Part shown: positions 56,488 to 64,000 of the stretch, piece by piece
Position numbering within the stretch: position 1 is the stretch's first letter
Layout: each line of letters begins with the position of its first letter
The notes under the pieces: model-generated
What the model saw: only the letters and a program-made list of their open reading frames with translations
The model's database searches: none
Told to the model about the DNA's origin: nothing
Assembly: GCF_025770765.1 (NCBI RefSeq)
Contig: NZ_JANZKY010000018.1
Location: forward strand, 1-64,000
Length of the DNA stretch: 64,000 bases
Origin: Propionivibrio soli
GTDB taxonomy: Bacteria; Pseudomonadota; Gammaproteobacteria; Burkholderiales; Rhodocyclaceae
Reading direction: 5' to 3'
Translations under genes and position numbers: made by a program

Positions 56488-56922
56488 ATGAGTTTACCCA
56501 TCGAATCGATCGGCACGGCGTCCGAGTCGGCCGCTAGCGCGGCCGCCCGGCTCGTCGAGCAGTCGGCCCATGCCGAAATGCCGAGAGGGCAGGATCAGGT
56601 CGAGGCCCGGTCGTTCGCCACTTTCATGAACGCCAACGAACCGGGCTATGGCTATCCGACGTCTTCGGTACGCGCACCCGACGCCTTGCACCGCGCAGCA
56701 CAAAGCCTGACGGCGCAATACGGCAATGATTACAGGACGTTCGAAGACATCCGGGCGAGCATGGTGCAGTCGGTGGATTTCGCCAATCCGATCCGCACCA
56801 TGTTCACGATGACGAATCTTTCGATTGAGGCTCAGGCCAGCTTTACCCGCCTGCATCTGTCGAGCTCGCTGGCGAGCGCGGCAACGAGCCTCTTCGGCAA
56901 CTTGCTGAAGAACCAGCAGTGA
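56488..56922 (+). CDS. sctI: Type III secretion inner rod protein SctI (candidate)
   Basis: A 144-residue protein with a disordered N-terminal part and a helical C-terminus (NPIRTMFTMTNLSIEAQASFTRLHLSSSLASAATSLFGNLLKNQQ). This end resembles inner rod proteins such as HrpB2 or YscI, which connect the export gate with the needle. ATG with AGGAGA upstream; it overlaps sctJ by 4 bases. Position before sctJ is the usual one for sctI. Sequence similarity in this family is weak, so the call leans on order. Confidence 0.7.
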   Translation: MSLPIESIGTASESAASAAARLVEQSAHAEMPRGQDQVEARSFATFMNANEPGYGYPTSSVRAPDALHRAAQSLTAQYGNDYRTFEDIRASMVQSVDFANPIRTMFTMTNLSIEAQASFTRLHLSSSLASAATSLFGNLLKNQQ

Positions 56923-57722
56923 AACGCGCGATGAGCAGGTCTGGCGTCCGCACCACGGGGCATGCCTTCCGGTGCCTGCTCGCGGTGGCGTGCCTTGTGC
57001 TCGCCGGCTGCGAGACCGAGTTGTATTCGAGTCTCCGCGAACAGGAAGCGAACGAGATCCTCGCTGCATTGGCTGACGGCGGCATTCACGGCAAGAAGGC
57101 GCGGCTCGAAGGCGACAACTGGCAAGTACTCGTCGACGAGACACAACTTGGCACGGCGCTGTCGCTGCTCCGTGCCCAAGGTCTGCCACAGGAACGACGC
57201 GTCACGATGGGCGACGTGTTCCAGAAGCAAGGCCTTGTTTCTACGCCCTCGGAAGAACGCATGCGTTACATCTTCGCTGTATCGCAAGAGTTGTCGCAGA
57301 CCCTGCGCGAGATCGATGGTGTCGTTTCGGCCAGGGTTCACGTGGTGATTCCGGAGAACGACCCCTTGAGCACCCGCGTGCGTCCCTCGTCGGCGGCGGT
57401 GTTCATCAAACATGCGCCTGACACCGATCTGCAGTTGCTTACGCCGACGGTCAAGGATCTCGTCGCACACTCCATCGAAGGCTTGACGCATGCCCAAGTG
57501 GCGCTGACGTTGATCGAAGCGCGGCGGCCCGAGGTGCGCGTGGCCGCGGCGTCGGCGGCGCTTCCCGCAGGGGCGGAGACCGATGCGTTCTCTCGGCAGA
57601 CCGTGGCCATCGTTGTGGCGCTCTTGATTGCCGGCGCCATTTCCCTGATTGCTCTTCCGGCATTGCTGCGCAAGAACGGGCGTGACTGGGGATGGTTTCT
57701 GAATCGAGTGCTGCGTCGATGA
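56919..57722 (+). CDS. sctJ: Type III secretion inner-membrane lipoprotein SctJ
   Basis: A 267-residue lipoprotein of the YscJ/FliF family. Signal peptide with lipobox LAGC, then ring-building domains (YSSLREQEANEILAALADGGIHGKKARLEGDNWQVLVDE and LREIDGVVSARVHVVIPEND), and a C-terminal membrane span (VAIVVALLIAGAISLIALPALL). It forms the inner of the two inner-membrane rings. GTG start overlapping the sctI stop; an ATG lies 4 codons in. Confidence 0.96.
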   Translation: MKRAMSRSGVRTTGHAFRCLLAVACLVLAGCETELYSSLREQEANEILAALADGGIHGKKARLEGDNWQVLVDETQLGTALSLLRAQGLPQERRVTMGDVFQKQGLVSTPSEERMRYIFAVSQELSQTLREIDGVVSARVHVVIPENDPLSTRVRPSSAAVFIKHAPDTDLQLLTPTVKDLVAHSIEGLTHAQVALTLIEARRPEVRVAAASAALPAGAETDAFSRQTVAIVVALLIAGAISLIALPALLRKNGRDWGWFLNRVLRR

Positions 57723-58441
57723 ACAGCATTGTGACCGACCTGGATGCCGTCGTTGCCGCGGCTGCACGTCCTCCGAAACTGGAAGCGTACTTTCCGGCGG
57801 AACCGGTACATCTTGCCCGGCTGGTCGCGCGGTTCGCGCTGCACCCCGAGCTGGATATTCATCCAAGTTGGTTGCCGGCGAACTGGCCACCTCGTTTCCG
57901 TCGAGCGGAACGCTTCGGCGTACGGGGCCAAGCCGTACTCGCCGATTGGCTGCATGCGCATACACCGCGAATAGAACTCGATTTCAGCGAGCCTATACGG
58001 CGGCTGCTTCTCGTTGATGGTCCGACACTGCGCCGTCTCGCGTTTTACTGCAGTTTCTGCGCGCATGCGCCGCTGCTCGAACAACGCGGCCCGGTAGCGC
58101 GTCGGTTGAGACGGCAAATGCAACGGATTGACGACGATGCCCGTGACTTTGTTCTTGGACGCACACCTCGGCTGTCGGCTTTTTCCATGGATGCGTCCGC
58201 TATCGAACGCCGGCCGGCGTCCGCCGGGCGCGTGTTGACGAGCCGTGGCTACCGGCTCCTGCGAGGCGTTGTTGCTCTGCAGGGTGATGCCGTGCTGCAT
58301 CGCCTCGAACGCAAATTACCGCGGGCCGCCTCGTTCGCGCGTGCGCCGCAACTCACTGACATCCAGGCCAATCAGCTCTCGGAGCTGATCCAGATGTGCC
58401 TTATTCCGGAGAGATTTGCGCAATGGGACTGGCTTTTCTGA
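57719..58441 (+). CDS. sctK: Type III secretion sorting-platform protein SctK (candidate)
   Basis: A 240-residue cytosolic protein encoded between sctJ and sctL. It has HPSWLPANW near residue 50, a pattern seen in SctK/HrpB4 proteins, and an otherwise Arg-rich helical sequence. SctK links SctD to SctQ in the sorting platform. It overlaps sctJ by 4 bases and sctL by 19. The family is divergent, so the call rests mainly on position. Confidence 0.65.
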   Translation: MNSIVTDLDAVVAAAARPPKLEAYFPAEPVHLARLVARFALHPELDIHPSWLPANWPPRFRRAERFGVRGQAVLADWLHAHTPRIELDFSEPIRRLLLVDGPTLRRLAFYCSFCAHAPLLEQRGPVARRLRRQMQRIDDDARDFVLGRTPRLSAFSMDASAIERRPASAGRVLTSRGYRLLRGVVALQGDAVLHRLERKLPRAASFARAPQLTDIQANQLSELIQMCLIPERFAQWDWLF

Positions 58442-59052
58442 TTACCACGGAACACCTGCAACTGCTCAGTGAACGCAAGGTGCTCAAAGAGGCCGAGTAC
58501 GCCGCGTTGCTCGACGCGCAAGCGGTGGTCGACACGGCTCGGCGCGAGGCGCAGCGCATCGTGCGGGAGGCCAACAGCCAGGCGGCGGAGATGCGTCGAC
58601 GCGGCCATCAAGAAGGACTCGAGGAAGCAAAGGGTGTTTACGCCGACCGCTTGATCGAGGTGGCGATGGGCAGCCGGCAGCAGTTGCAGGCCTTGCGTGA
58701 CTCAATGGTCGGCCTGGTAACGAAGGCGATTCAGCAGTTCGTGCTCGAAACCGATGCCAGCGAACTGTTCGAGGCGGCCCTCGTGCGTGTCGATGCCTTG
58801 ATCCGCCACGAACCGTATATCAGCGTACGCGTTGCTCCGGAGCAGGAGGCGGCATTTCGGCAAGCGCTCGGGCGGCTCAAGGACGAGGCGGGCTGGATCG
58901 CCAACGTTTCGGTGCAGGCCGATCCGGCGCTCGCCGAAGGTTCGTGTGTCATGCATACGGCGTCGGGTACGCTGGAGATCGGCGTCGACGCCCAATTGCA
59001 GGCCTTTCAACGCGCGATTGAACGCTCTGCGCCGCAACTCGTCGGGCATTAA
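58423..59052 (+). CDS. sctL: Type III secretion ATPase stator SctL
   Basis: A 209-residue protein of the FliH/YscL/HrpB5 family. N-terminal FLITTEHLQLLSERKVLKEAEYAALLDAQAVVDTARREAQRIVREA, a long coiled coil, then a globular end (YISVRVAPEQEAAFRQAL and LEIGVDAQLQAF) like V-ATPase subunit E. It regulates SctN and links it to SctQ. The ATG at 58423 has GGAG upstream and lies within the sctK end. Confidence 0.88.
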   Translation: MGLAFLITTEHLQLLSERKVLKEAEYAALLDAQAVVDTARREAQRIVREANSQAAEMRRRGHQEGLEEAKGVYADRLIEVAMGSRQQLQALRDSMVGLVTKAIQQFVLETDASELFEAALVRVDALIRHEPYISVRVAPEQEAAFRQALGRLKDEAGWIANVSVQADPALAEGSCVMHTASGTLEIGVDAQLQAFQRAIERSAPQLVGH

Positions 59053-59070
59053 CGGAACGGAAGAATCGCC

Positions 59071-60435
59071 ATGTCTGCGCCCTCCCACATCCGCCCCGAT
59101 TCGGTAACTCTGTCCGATCTCGCTGACGGTTTCGTCTCCGAGTTCGAACAGGCGATCACGCGCGCCACGCCGGTTCGCGTGCGCGGGCGTGTGAGCAAGG
59201 CGGTCGGGATGTTGATCAGCGCGACGGGTATCCAGGCGCACGTCGGCGAACTTTGTGAACTGGTAACACCCGGCGAGCCGCCACTGCTCGCGGAAGTGGT
59301 CGGCTTCCTGCAGAACACGGCGATTCTTACGCCGCTTGGCGCGACGACGGGAATTTCGGCGTTGACCGAAGTCGTTCCATCCGGGCGTGGCCATGTTTGT
59401 CCGGTCGGCGCGGGACTGTTGGGGCGCGCGATCAACGCGCTCGGCGAGCCGATCGATGGCCGCGGCCCTGTTGATGCTCAAGCCTGGCTGCCCGTGCACC
59501 GGGAACCCGTGAGTCCGCTCGCCCGGCAGATGATTACGCAGGCGCTTACCACAGGCATTCGCGCCATCGACGGCCTGTTGACGCTCGGCGTCGGGCAACG
59601 CATGGGCGTGTTTTCGCCGCCTGGGATTGGCAAGAGTACCTTGCTCGGCATGCTGGCGCGTTCGTCCACGGCGGATGTGAATGTCATTGCGCTCGTCGGC
59701 GAGCGTGGTCGCGAAGTCAAGGAATTCATCGAGCACAACCTTGGACCCGAAGGACTTGCGAAGTCTGTGCTAGTCGTCTCGACGTCGGACCGCCCGCCAA
59801 TGGAGCGTGTGAAGTCGGCGTATGTGGCGACAACGATAGCCGAACATTTTCGCGACAAAGGACAGTCGGTTCTGTTGCTCGTCGATTCACTGACGCGTTT
59901 TGCCCGCGCTCAGCGCGAGATCGGCTTGGCCAGTGGCGAGCCGCCGACGCGGCGCAGCTATCCGCCGTCGATCTTCTCGATGCTGCCCCAACTGCTCGAA
60001 CGTGCCGGACAGGGCGGCGCGGGAGCGATCACCGCCATCTATTCGGTCCTTACCGAGGGTGATGAGGAGAACGACCCGATCGCGGAGGAGGTACGTTCAA
60101 TCGTCGATGGGCACATCGTTCTCTCGCGCAAGCTGGCCGCCGCCAATCATTTTCCGGCCATCGATGTATTGGAGAGCGTGAGCCGCGTCATGCCGCAGGT
60201 GACAGGCGCGGCTCATCGCGAGGCGGCGGCGAAGGCGCGGGCGTTGCTTGCCAAATATCAGGAGGTCGAGCTGCTGGTGCAGATCGGCGAGTACCGAGCT
60301 GGTACGGACGAACTGGCCGACCGGGCGATCGCGGTGCGGCCCTCGCTGCAGGATTTCCTTAAACAACGGCCGGAAGCCGCGCAATCGCTGGAGCACAGCG
60401 TCGGCGCCTTGCGCGAATTGGCGGGAACATCATGA
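59071..60435 (+). CDS. sctN: Type III secretion ATPase SctN
   Basis: A 454-residue hexameric ATPase, F1-beta/FliI family, that unfolds substrates and releases chaperones. Walker A PPGIGKST at about 183-190, Walker B in VLLLVDSLTRFARAQREIGLA, and the PPTRRSYPPSIFSMLPQLLERAGQ segment. Full length with beta-barrel, catalytic and C-terminal domains. It overlaps sctO by 4 bases. Confidence 0.97.
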   Translation: MSAPSHIRPDSVTLSDLADGFVSEFEQAITRATPVRVRGRVSKAVGMLISATGIQAHVGELCELVTPGEPPLLAEVVGFLQNTAILTPLGATTGISALTEVVPSGRGHVCPVGAGLLGRAINALGEPIDGRGPVDAQAWLPVHREPVSPLARQMITQALTTGIRAIDGLLTLGVGQRMGVFSPPGIGKSTLLGMLARSSTADVNVIALVGERGREVKEFIEHNLGPEGLAKSVLVVSTSDRPPMERVKSAYVATTIAEHFRDKGQSVLLLVDSLTRFARAQREIGLASGEPPTRRSYPPSIFSMLPQLLERAGQGGAGAITAIYSVLTEGDEENDPIAEEVRSIVDGHIVLSRKLAAANHFPAIDVLESVSRVMPQVTGAAHREAAAKARALLAKYQEVELLVQIGEYRAGTDELADRAIAVRPSLQDFLKQRPEAAQSLEHSVGALRELAGTS

Positions 60436-60944
60436 ACAGCGAAATGACCGTCGACTGGAAGCGGCTGATTGAAGTCCGCCGTAAGCAGCAGGTTGCCGCC
60501 CAAGAAGTCGTGGCCCTCGACCGCCGCAGGGAAGAGGAAGCGGCCGCGTTGGTGCGGCACGTGGCTTCCGAACTTGAGGCAAGGCAGTTGGCGAAGCGGG
60601 CGCATTGGCAGGCGATCGAGAGTGCGGCGCGCGAATCCGGCTGCACCATGCGTTCGCTCAGCGAGGCCCGTGCCTGGAGCGGCGCGCTCGATGCGCAGAT
60701 TGCTAAGGGGCAAGCGGATCTCTCCGAGGCGCAGACGGCGCACTGCGAGAAACTTGCCGTGCTGGAACGCAGCCGTGCGCGGCTACGTGCCGCGGCGGGG
60801 GAAGTGCGCAAGGCCGAGGAAATGCTCAAGCGGGAGCAGTCCGCGATGGCGCAGCAGCGGGAAACGCGACGGGAAGCCTTGGCCGAGGAAGCGGCAAGAG
60901 TTCTCTGGTCGTCCGGGCACTTCGCCGCGGCGGGGCGAGCGTGA
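60432..60944 (+). CDS. sctO: Type III secretion stalk protein SctO
   Basis: A 170-residue protein that is almost all helix and heptad-like (LIEVRRKQQVAAQEVVALDRRREEEAAALVRH, and AQTAHCEKLAVLERSRARLRAAAGEVRKAEEML). It fits the FliJ/YscO/HrpB7 central stalk that enters the SctN ring. Identified by position after sctN and by the coiled-coil hairpin pattern, as sequence is poorly conserved. Confidence 0.72.
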   Translation: MNSEMTVDWKRLIEVRRKQQVAAQEVVALDRRREEEAAALVRHVASELEARQLAKRAHWQAIESAARESGCTMRSLSEARAWSGALDAQIAKGQADLSEAQTAHCEKLAVLERSRARLRAAAGEVRKAEEMLKREQSAMAQQRETRREALAEEAARVLWSSGHFAAAGRA

Positions 60945-60954
60945 GGTCAAGGAC

Positions 60955-61743
60955 ATGGAACTGACGTTCGACTTTTCCATGGTACGAAGCTGGGTTGGCG
61001 CGGTGGCTTTGAGCGTGCCGCGGCTTCTCATGCTCTTCCTCGTCGTCCCGTTCCTTTCCGGGAGCATGATCCCCGGCTTGGCGCGCAACGGCGTCGTCCT
61101 GACGTTCGCCCTGTTCGTCGCCCCGATGATCGTCGACACCGTACCGCCGCTGACTCTCGTCTCTTGGGGATTGGCCCTCAAGGAAGCGCTCGTCGGCCTA
61201 TTGCTCGGACTCGGCTTCGGTATTTTCATCTGGGCCATTCAGAGCGTCGGCGACCTTGTCGACTTCATGACCGGGTCAAGCAATGCCGCGTTCTTCGACC
61301 CGGCGGCGGGTCATGAAAACGGCCCGACGGGCGAGTTTTTGAGTTGGCTGACGATCGCGCTATTTGTTGCCTCGGGCGGATTGCAGGCGATGTTCGCAGC
61401 CGTTCTCGACTCGTATACCCTTTGGCCCGTCGGCGCCTGGATGCCCGAACTCGGCAATATTCTCGAGGGATTTGCGGTCCGTCAGGGCGACACGCTCTTC
61501 CAGTGGATCGTCAAGCTGGGCGCGCCGGTGCTGCTCATCCTCTTGCTAGTAGAGATTGGGCTCGGACTGGTCGGCCGCGAGGCGCAGCAGTTGAATGTGT
61601 TCTTCGCCGCCCAGCCGGTCAAGAGTTTGATTGCGGCATTCATGATGCTGCTGTGGCTGCAATTCGTTTTTGACTCCCTGCGCGGATTCCTGCTTCCCGA
61701 AAACGGGGTGCTGGAATTCCTACGCTCGGCGATGGGGAAATGA
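60955..61743 (+). CDS. sctT: Type III secretion export gate protein SctT
   Basis: A 262-residue FliR/YscT membrane protein with about six spans (SVPRLLMLFLVVPFLSG, LVGLLLGLGFGIFIWAIQSVGDLVDFM, LLILLLVEIGLGLVGREAQQLNVFFAAQPVKSLIA). It contributes to the export pore with SctR and SctS. The ATG at 60955 is 10 bases after sctO; the upstream open frame is a shadow of sctO. Confidence 0.95.
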   Translation: MELTFDFSMVRSWVGAVALSVPRLLMLFLVVPFLSGSMIPGLARNGVVLTFALFVAPMIVDTVPPLTLVSWGLALKEALVGLLLGLGFGIFIWAIQSVGDLVDFMTGSSNAAFFDPAAGHENGPTGEFLSWLTIALFVASGGLQAMFAAVLDSYTLWPVGAWMPELGNILEGFAVRQGDTLFQWIVKLGAPVLLILLLVEIGLGLVGREAQQLNVFFAAQPVKSLIAAFMMLLWLQFVFDSLRGFLLPENGVLEFLRSAMGK

Positions 61744-61753
61744 GGTAGCGACC

Positions 61754-62803
61754 ATGGCTGAAAAGACCCACCAGCCAACCCAACGACGTTTGCGCGACGC
61801 GCGCCGCCAAGGCGAAGTTGTCTTCAGTCTCGACCTTTCGTCGACGGCCGTTTTTTGGGTCGTCATCGCCATGGCGGCACTGCTGGCACCGACCGCGCTC
61901 ACCATGCTGCAGGAGCTATGGCTGCACGCCACCAGTCGCACATTGCTGACGCAACCGGATGACCGCTTCGGCGAGTTGGCCTTGCATAGCGCCGAGGTGT
62001 TGCTGTGGACGACGATACCCGTGATCGCCGTCGCCATCGTGGCGGCCGTTCTCGGTTCGTTTTTCCAGGTCGGCGGTCTTGCGGCGTGGGTTCGCCTGAA
62101 GCCCGACATCAACCGGCTCAATCCGGTTTCGGGCCTGCAGAACATCTTCTCGCTACGCAACCTGGTCAAGTTCGCGAAGATGATCGTCAAGACCTTGCTT
62201 CTGGCGGCACTGCTCTACGTCGTGATCCGGTCGTACCTCGATAGCGCATTGCGGCTCGGTTACCTGCCAGCTTCAGAGATCATGGCCTTGGGCGCGCGCA
62301 CCTTGCTGGTGACATTCGCCTGGGCAGGGATGGTATTCACCGCCAGCGCGGCTTTCGACTACGCACACGAGCGCTACGAGTTCATGCGTCGTCACCGTAT
62401 GTCGGATGAGGAATTGCGCCGCGAGCACAAGGAATCCGAGGGCGACCCAACGAACGTGGCACGGCGCCGCTCGGCGCATTTTGAGGCGATCTTCGCCAGC
62501 ATTGCCGACCGCGCGCGCGCGTGTTCGGTGATCGTTCTATCAAACCGCGTCGCCGTTGGACTGCAATACCTCGGACCAGACGATCTGCCGCGTGTGATGG
62601 TGGCCGGAGAAGGCGAAGTCGCAGCGCAAATCAGGCGCTTCGCGGCCGAAGGCGGCGTACCGGAAGAGATTGAGGCCGCCTTGGCCGAACGGTTGTATGA
62701 ACAGGCGCCCGTGGACCAGCCGGTTCCAAGGGCTTTGTATGGACAAGTCGCCCAAGTGCTGCAGCGGGCGCACGAGCCGAGCGGGAAGGGCAATCAGCCC
62801 TAG
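61754..62803 (+). CDS. sctU: Type III secretion switch protein SctU, without NPTH motif
   Basis: A 349-residue FlhB/YscU protein. The N-terminal EKTHQPTQRRLRDARRQGEV is typical, four membrane spans follow (about residues 30-200), then a cytosolic domain (about 205-349). The autocleavage motif NPTH is absent: the expected place reads VLSNRVAVGLQY (residues 261-272), so Asn264 remains but Pro-Thr-His-Tyr is replaced by Arg-Val with two residues missing. Surrounding features are intact, so the gene does not look broken. Ten bases after sctT, ATG start. Confidence 0.94.
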   Translation: MAEKTHQPTQRRLRDARRQGEVVFSLDLSSTAVFWVVIAMAALLAPTALTMLQELWLHATSRTLLTQPDDRFGELALHSAEVLLWTTIPVIAVAIVAAVLGSFFQVGGLAAWVRLKPDINRLNPVSGLQNIFSLRNLVKFAKMIVKTLLLAALLYVVIRSYLDSALRLGYLPASEIMALGARTLLVTFAWAGMVFTASAAFDYAHERYEFMRRHRMSDEELRREHKESEGDPTNVARRRSAHFEAIFASIADRARACSVIVLSNRVAVGLQYLGPDDLPRVMVAGEGEVAAQIRRFAAEGGVPEEIEAALAERLYEQAPVDQPVPRALYGQVAQVLQRAHEPSGKGNQP

Positions 62804-62872
62804 ACCAAGGAATGCACGGTCAACCGCATTTGAGCAGGCTCGAGTTTTGAACGCTTTGACGAGGAGACGATC

Positions 62873-64000
62873 ATGCTAGACGGAGGCGGCGGCGTTAGCC
62901 GGACAACCTATACCCCACCAGTTACCGTGACGCCGGTCAATTATCCGTCGAATAACGGCGGCCAAAGCACCAATAACGCAAGCTCGACGGCTTCGGCCGC
63001 CGCCGCTCAGGCAGAGCGGGAAAGGGCGGCAGCGGCGGAACGGGCTGCCGAGCTGCGGCGACAGCTCGAAGCGCAACGGCAGGCAATGCTCGAAGCGCAG
63101 CGCAAGGCGCTTGCCGAACAGCAGAAGGCGGCTGAGGCCGAAGCCAAGGCGAAACGCGAAAAGGAAAACGCCGATCTTCAGAACAAGGCCAAAGTGGCGC
63201 GCGAAAAGGCGAACATTGAAGCCAACAAATGGGCTGACGCGCAGGCACAGGTCGAGCTGAGTGAAAAGGAAATCAAGCTTCAGGACGCGAAGGTAAAGGA
63301 TGCCAAGGCCGGTCGCTTGAGCAACAACCCCTCCGATGAAACTCGCAAAGCACAGGATCAGTACGACCTCGCAAAAGCGAACAAGGTGGAGACGAGTCGT
63401 TACGTGACCTGGTCCGAGGCCGAGCACAAGGCGGGGGAAGCCGAGCGTGCGAAAGCGCCGAATGCCACTCTGTTGCGTAACGAGGCGAACACGGCGAAGG
63501 CCGAGACCCTATATGCCGTGTCGCAAAGGAAGACGATCGAGGCGCGCATAGAGCGCGACAAGGTCAAGAATGATCCGAAAGCCGATCCGAACGACGTGCA
63601 GAAGGCAGAAGACGGCTACAACAAGGCGGTTGATGACGAGAAAGTTGAGAGCAAGCTAGTCGCTGCGGCCAAGGCTGAAGGTGAGGCAGCGAAAGCGGAG
63701 AACGACTTCAACACGCTTCCGGCAACGACGTCGCCGGCAGACAGGAAGGCGGCCCAGGAGAAGGCGAACAGCCTGCGCGCCGACGCCAACCTGAAGAAGA
63801 AAGAGTTCCTGGTGGCCGATGCCGAGCGGACGGCCAATGACGAGAAGCGCAACCTCGCGAACGTTTCGCGTAAAGCCCAGGATCTGCGCACGAAGTATGA
63901 AAAAGTCAATGGTGAATACAACACCACCAAAACTGATCTGGCCGCTGCCAAGGCGAACAACGACGAGAAGAAGGTCAAGGAACTCCAGACCAAACTGAAC
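62873..64000 (+). CDS. Long coiled-coil protein, possibly secreted (partial)
   Basis: An open frame from ATG 62873 (GAGGAGA upstream) with no stop for 376 codons to the end of the window. The first 45 residues are rich in Gly, Ser, Thr, Asn and Pro (MLDGGGGVSRTTYTPPVTVTP), as in type III secretion signals. The rest is rich in Ala, Lys, Glu and Gln with coiled-coil character (AERERAAAAERAAELRRQLEAQRQ), and repeated ARKAQD/KANK-type blocks. It may be a translocator, effector or needle-length ruler; I recognise no family. It lies 69 bases after sctU. Confidence 0.6.
   Translation, partial: MLDGGGGVSRTTYTPPVTVTPVNYPSNNGGQSTNNASSTASAAAAQAERERAAAAERAAELRRQLEAQRQAMLEAQRKALAEQQKAAEAEAKAKREKENADLQNKAKVAREKANIEANKWADAQAQVELSEKEIKLQDAKVKDAKAGRLSNNPSDETRKAQDQYDLAKANKVETSRYVTWSEAEHKAGEAERAKAPNATLLRNEANTAKAETLYAVSQRKTIEARIERDKVKNDPKADPNDVQKAEDGYNKAVDDEKVESKLVAAAKAEGEAAKAENDFNTLPATTSPADRKAAQEKANSLRADANLKKKEFLVADAERTANDEKRNLANVSRKAQDLRTKYEKVNGEYNTTKTDLAAAKANNDEKKVKELQTKLN

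Noticed and set aside
60469-61743. 424-codon frame that would extend sctT at its N-terminus
   Set aside because: The first 160 codons overlap sctO out of frame and are Arg/Pro-rich noise; SctT-like sequence begins at 60955.
62444-62455. DPTN in SctU (residues 231-234) as a permuted NPTH site
   Set aside because: It aligns with the conserved GDP segment upstream of the autocleavage site, as in FlhB (EGDP), so it is not a displaced cleavage motif.
1-64000. CRISPR arrays, insertion sequences, prophage genes, integrases
   Set aside because: I looked for spaced direct repeats, transposase or integrase motifs and phage structural genes and found none. The only clear long repeat is the tRNA-Gly pair.

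Overview
The window looks like a chromosomal segment of a betaproteobacterium with moderately high GC. Two things suggest this: a conserved run of housekeeping genes (maf, yceD, rpmF, plsX, fabHDG, acpP, fabF, nadB, rpoE, mucD, lepA, lepB, rnc, era, recO, pdxJ, acpS, nagZ), and an EF-P with Arg32 beside its rhamnosyltransferase EarP. I cannot fix the order or genus by eye; Neisseriales, Rhodocyclales and Burkholderiales relatives are all possible.

Layout. 1-2.5 kb: the tail of a phosphohexomutase, tRNA-Asn (minus strand), and a membrane-anchored AsmA-like protein with an unusual cytosolic N-terminal domain. 2.6-13.3 kb: an aromatic/aspartate aminotransferase, uvrB, rne, rluC, a HAD phosphatase, sppA, an RsmI-like methylase and maf. 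13.4-19.6 kb: the fatty-acid synthesis cluster. 19.6-24.7 kb: a YgfX-like protein, nadB, and rpoE followed directly by rseC and mucD, with no rseA or rseB visible, then a glutaredoxin-like protein. 24.7-32.1 kb: lepA to nagZ, a tight translation/RNA/cofactor operon. 32.2-36.5 kb: efp and earP (minus), uvrC and pgsA (plus). 36.5-37.1 kb: a tRNA cluster (Gly, Cys, Gly, Leu). From here on the gene content is accessory.

37-48 kb: a DUF1178 protein, an EamA exporter, then a six-gene minus-strand operon for oligosaccharide uptake and breakdown (binding protein, two permeases, ATPase, GH2 beta-mannosidase, GH1 beta-glucosidase). It faces a LacI-family repressor gene, and matching palindromic operators lie on both sides of the divergent region. 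This looks like a manno-/gluco-oligosaccharide locus controlled by its own repressor.

48.5-64 kb: a nearly complete core of a non-flagellar type III secretion system on the plus strand, in the order sctQ, R, V, S, C, D, a small needle/pilin candidate, I, J, K, L, N, O, T, U, then a long coiled-coil reading frame that runs off the window. The block I-J-K-L-N-O-T follows an order known from Hrp2/Bsc-type systems, but sctV sits between sctR and sctS, no needle-length ruler (sctP) is seen, and SctU lacks the NPTH autocleavage motif that normally controls substrate switching. I regard this apparatus, particularly its SctU and the small gene flanked by hairpins, as the most interesting part of the window.
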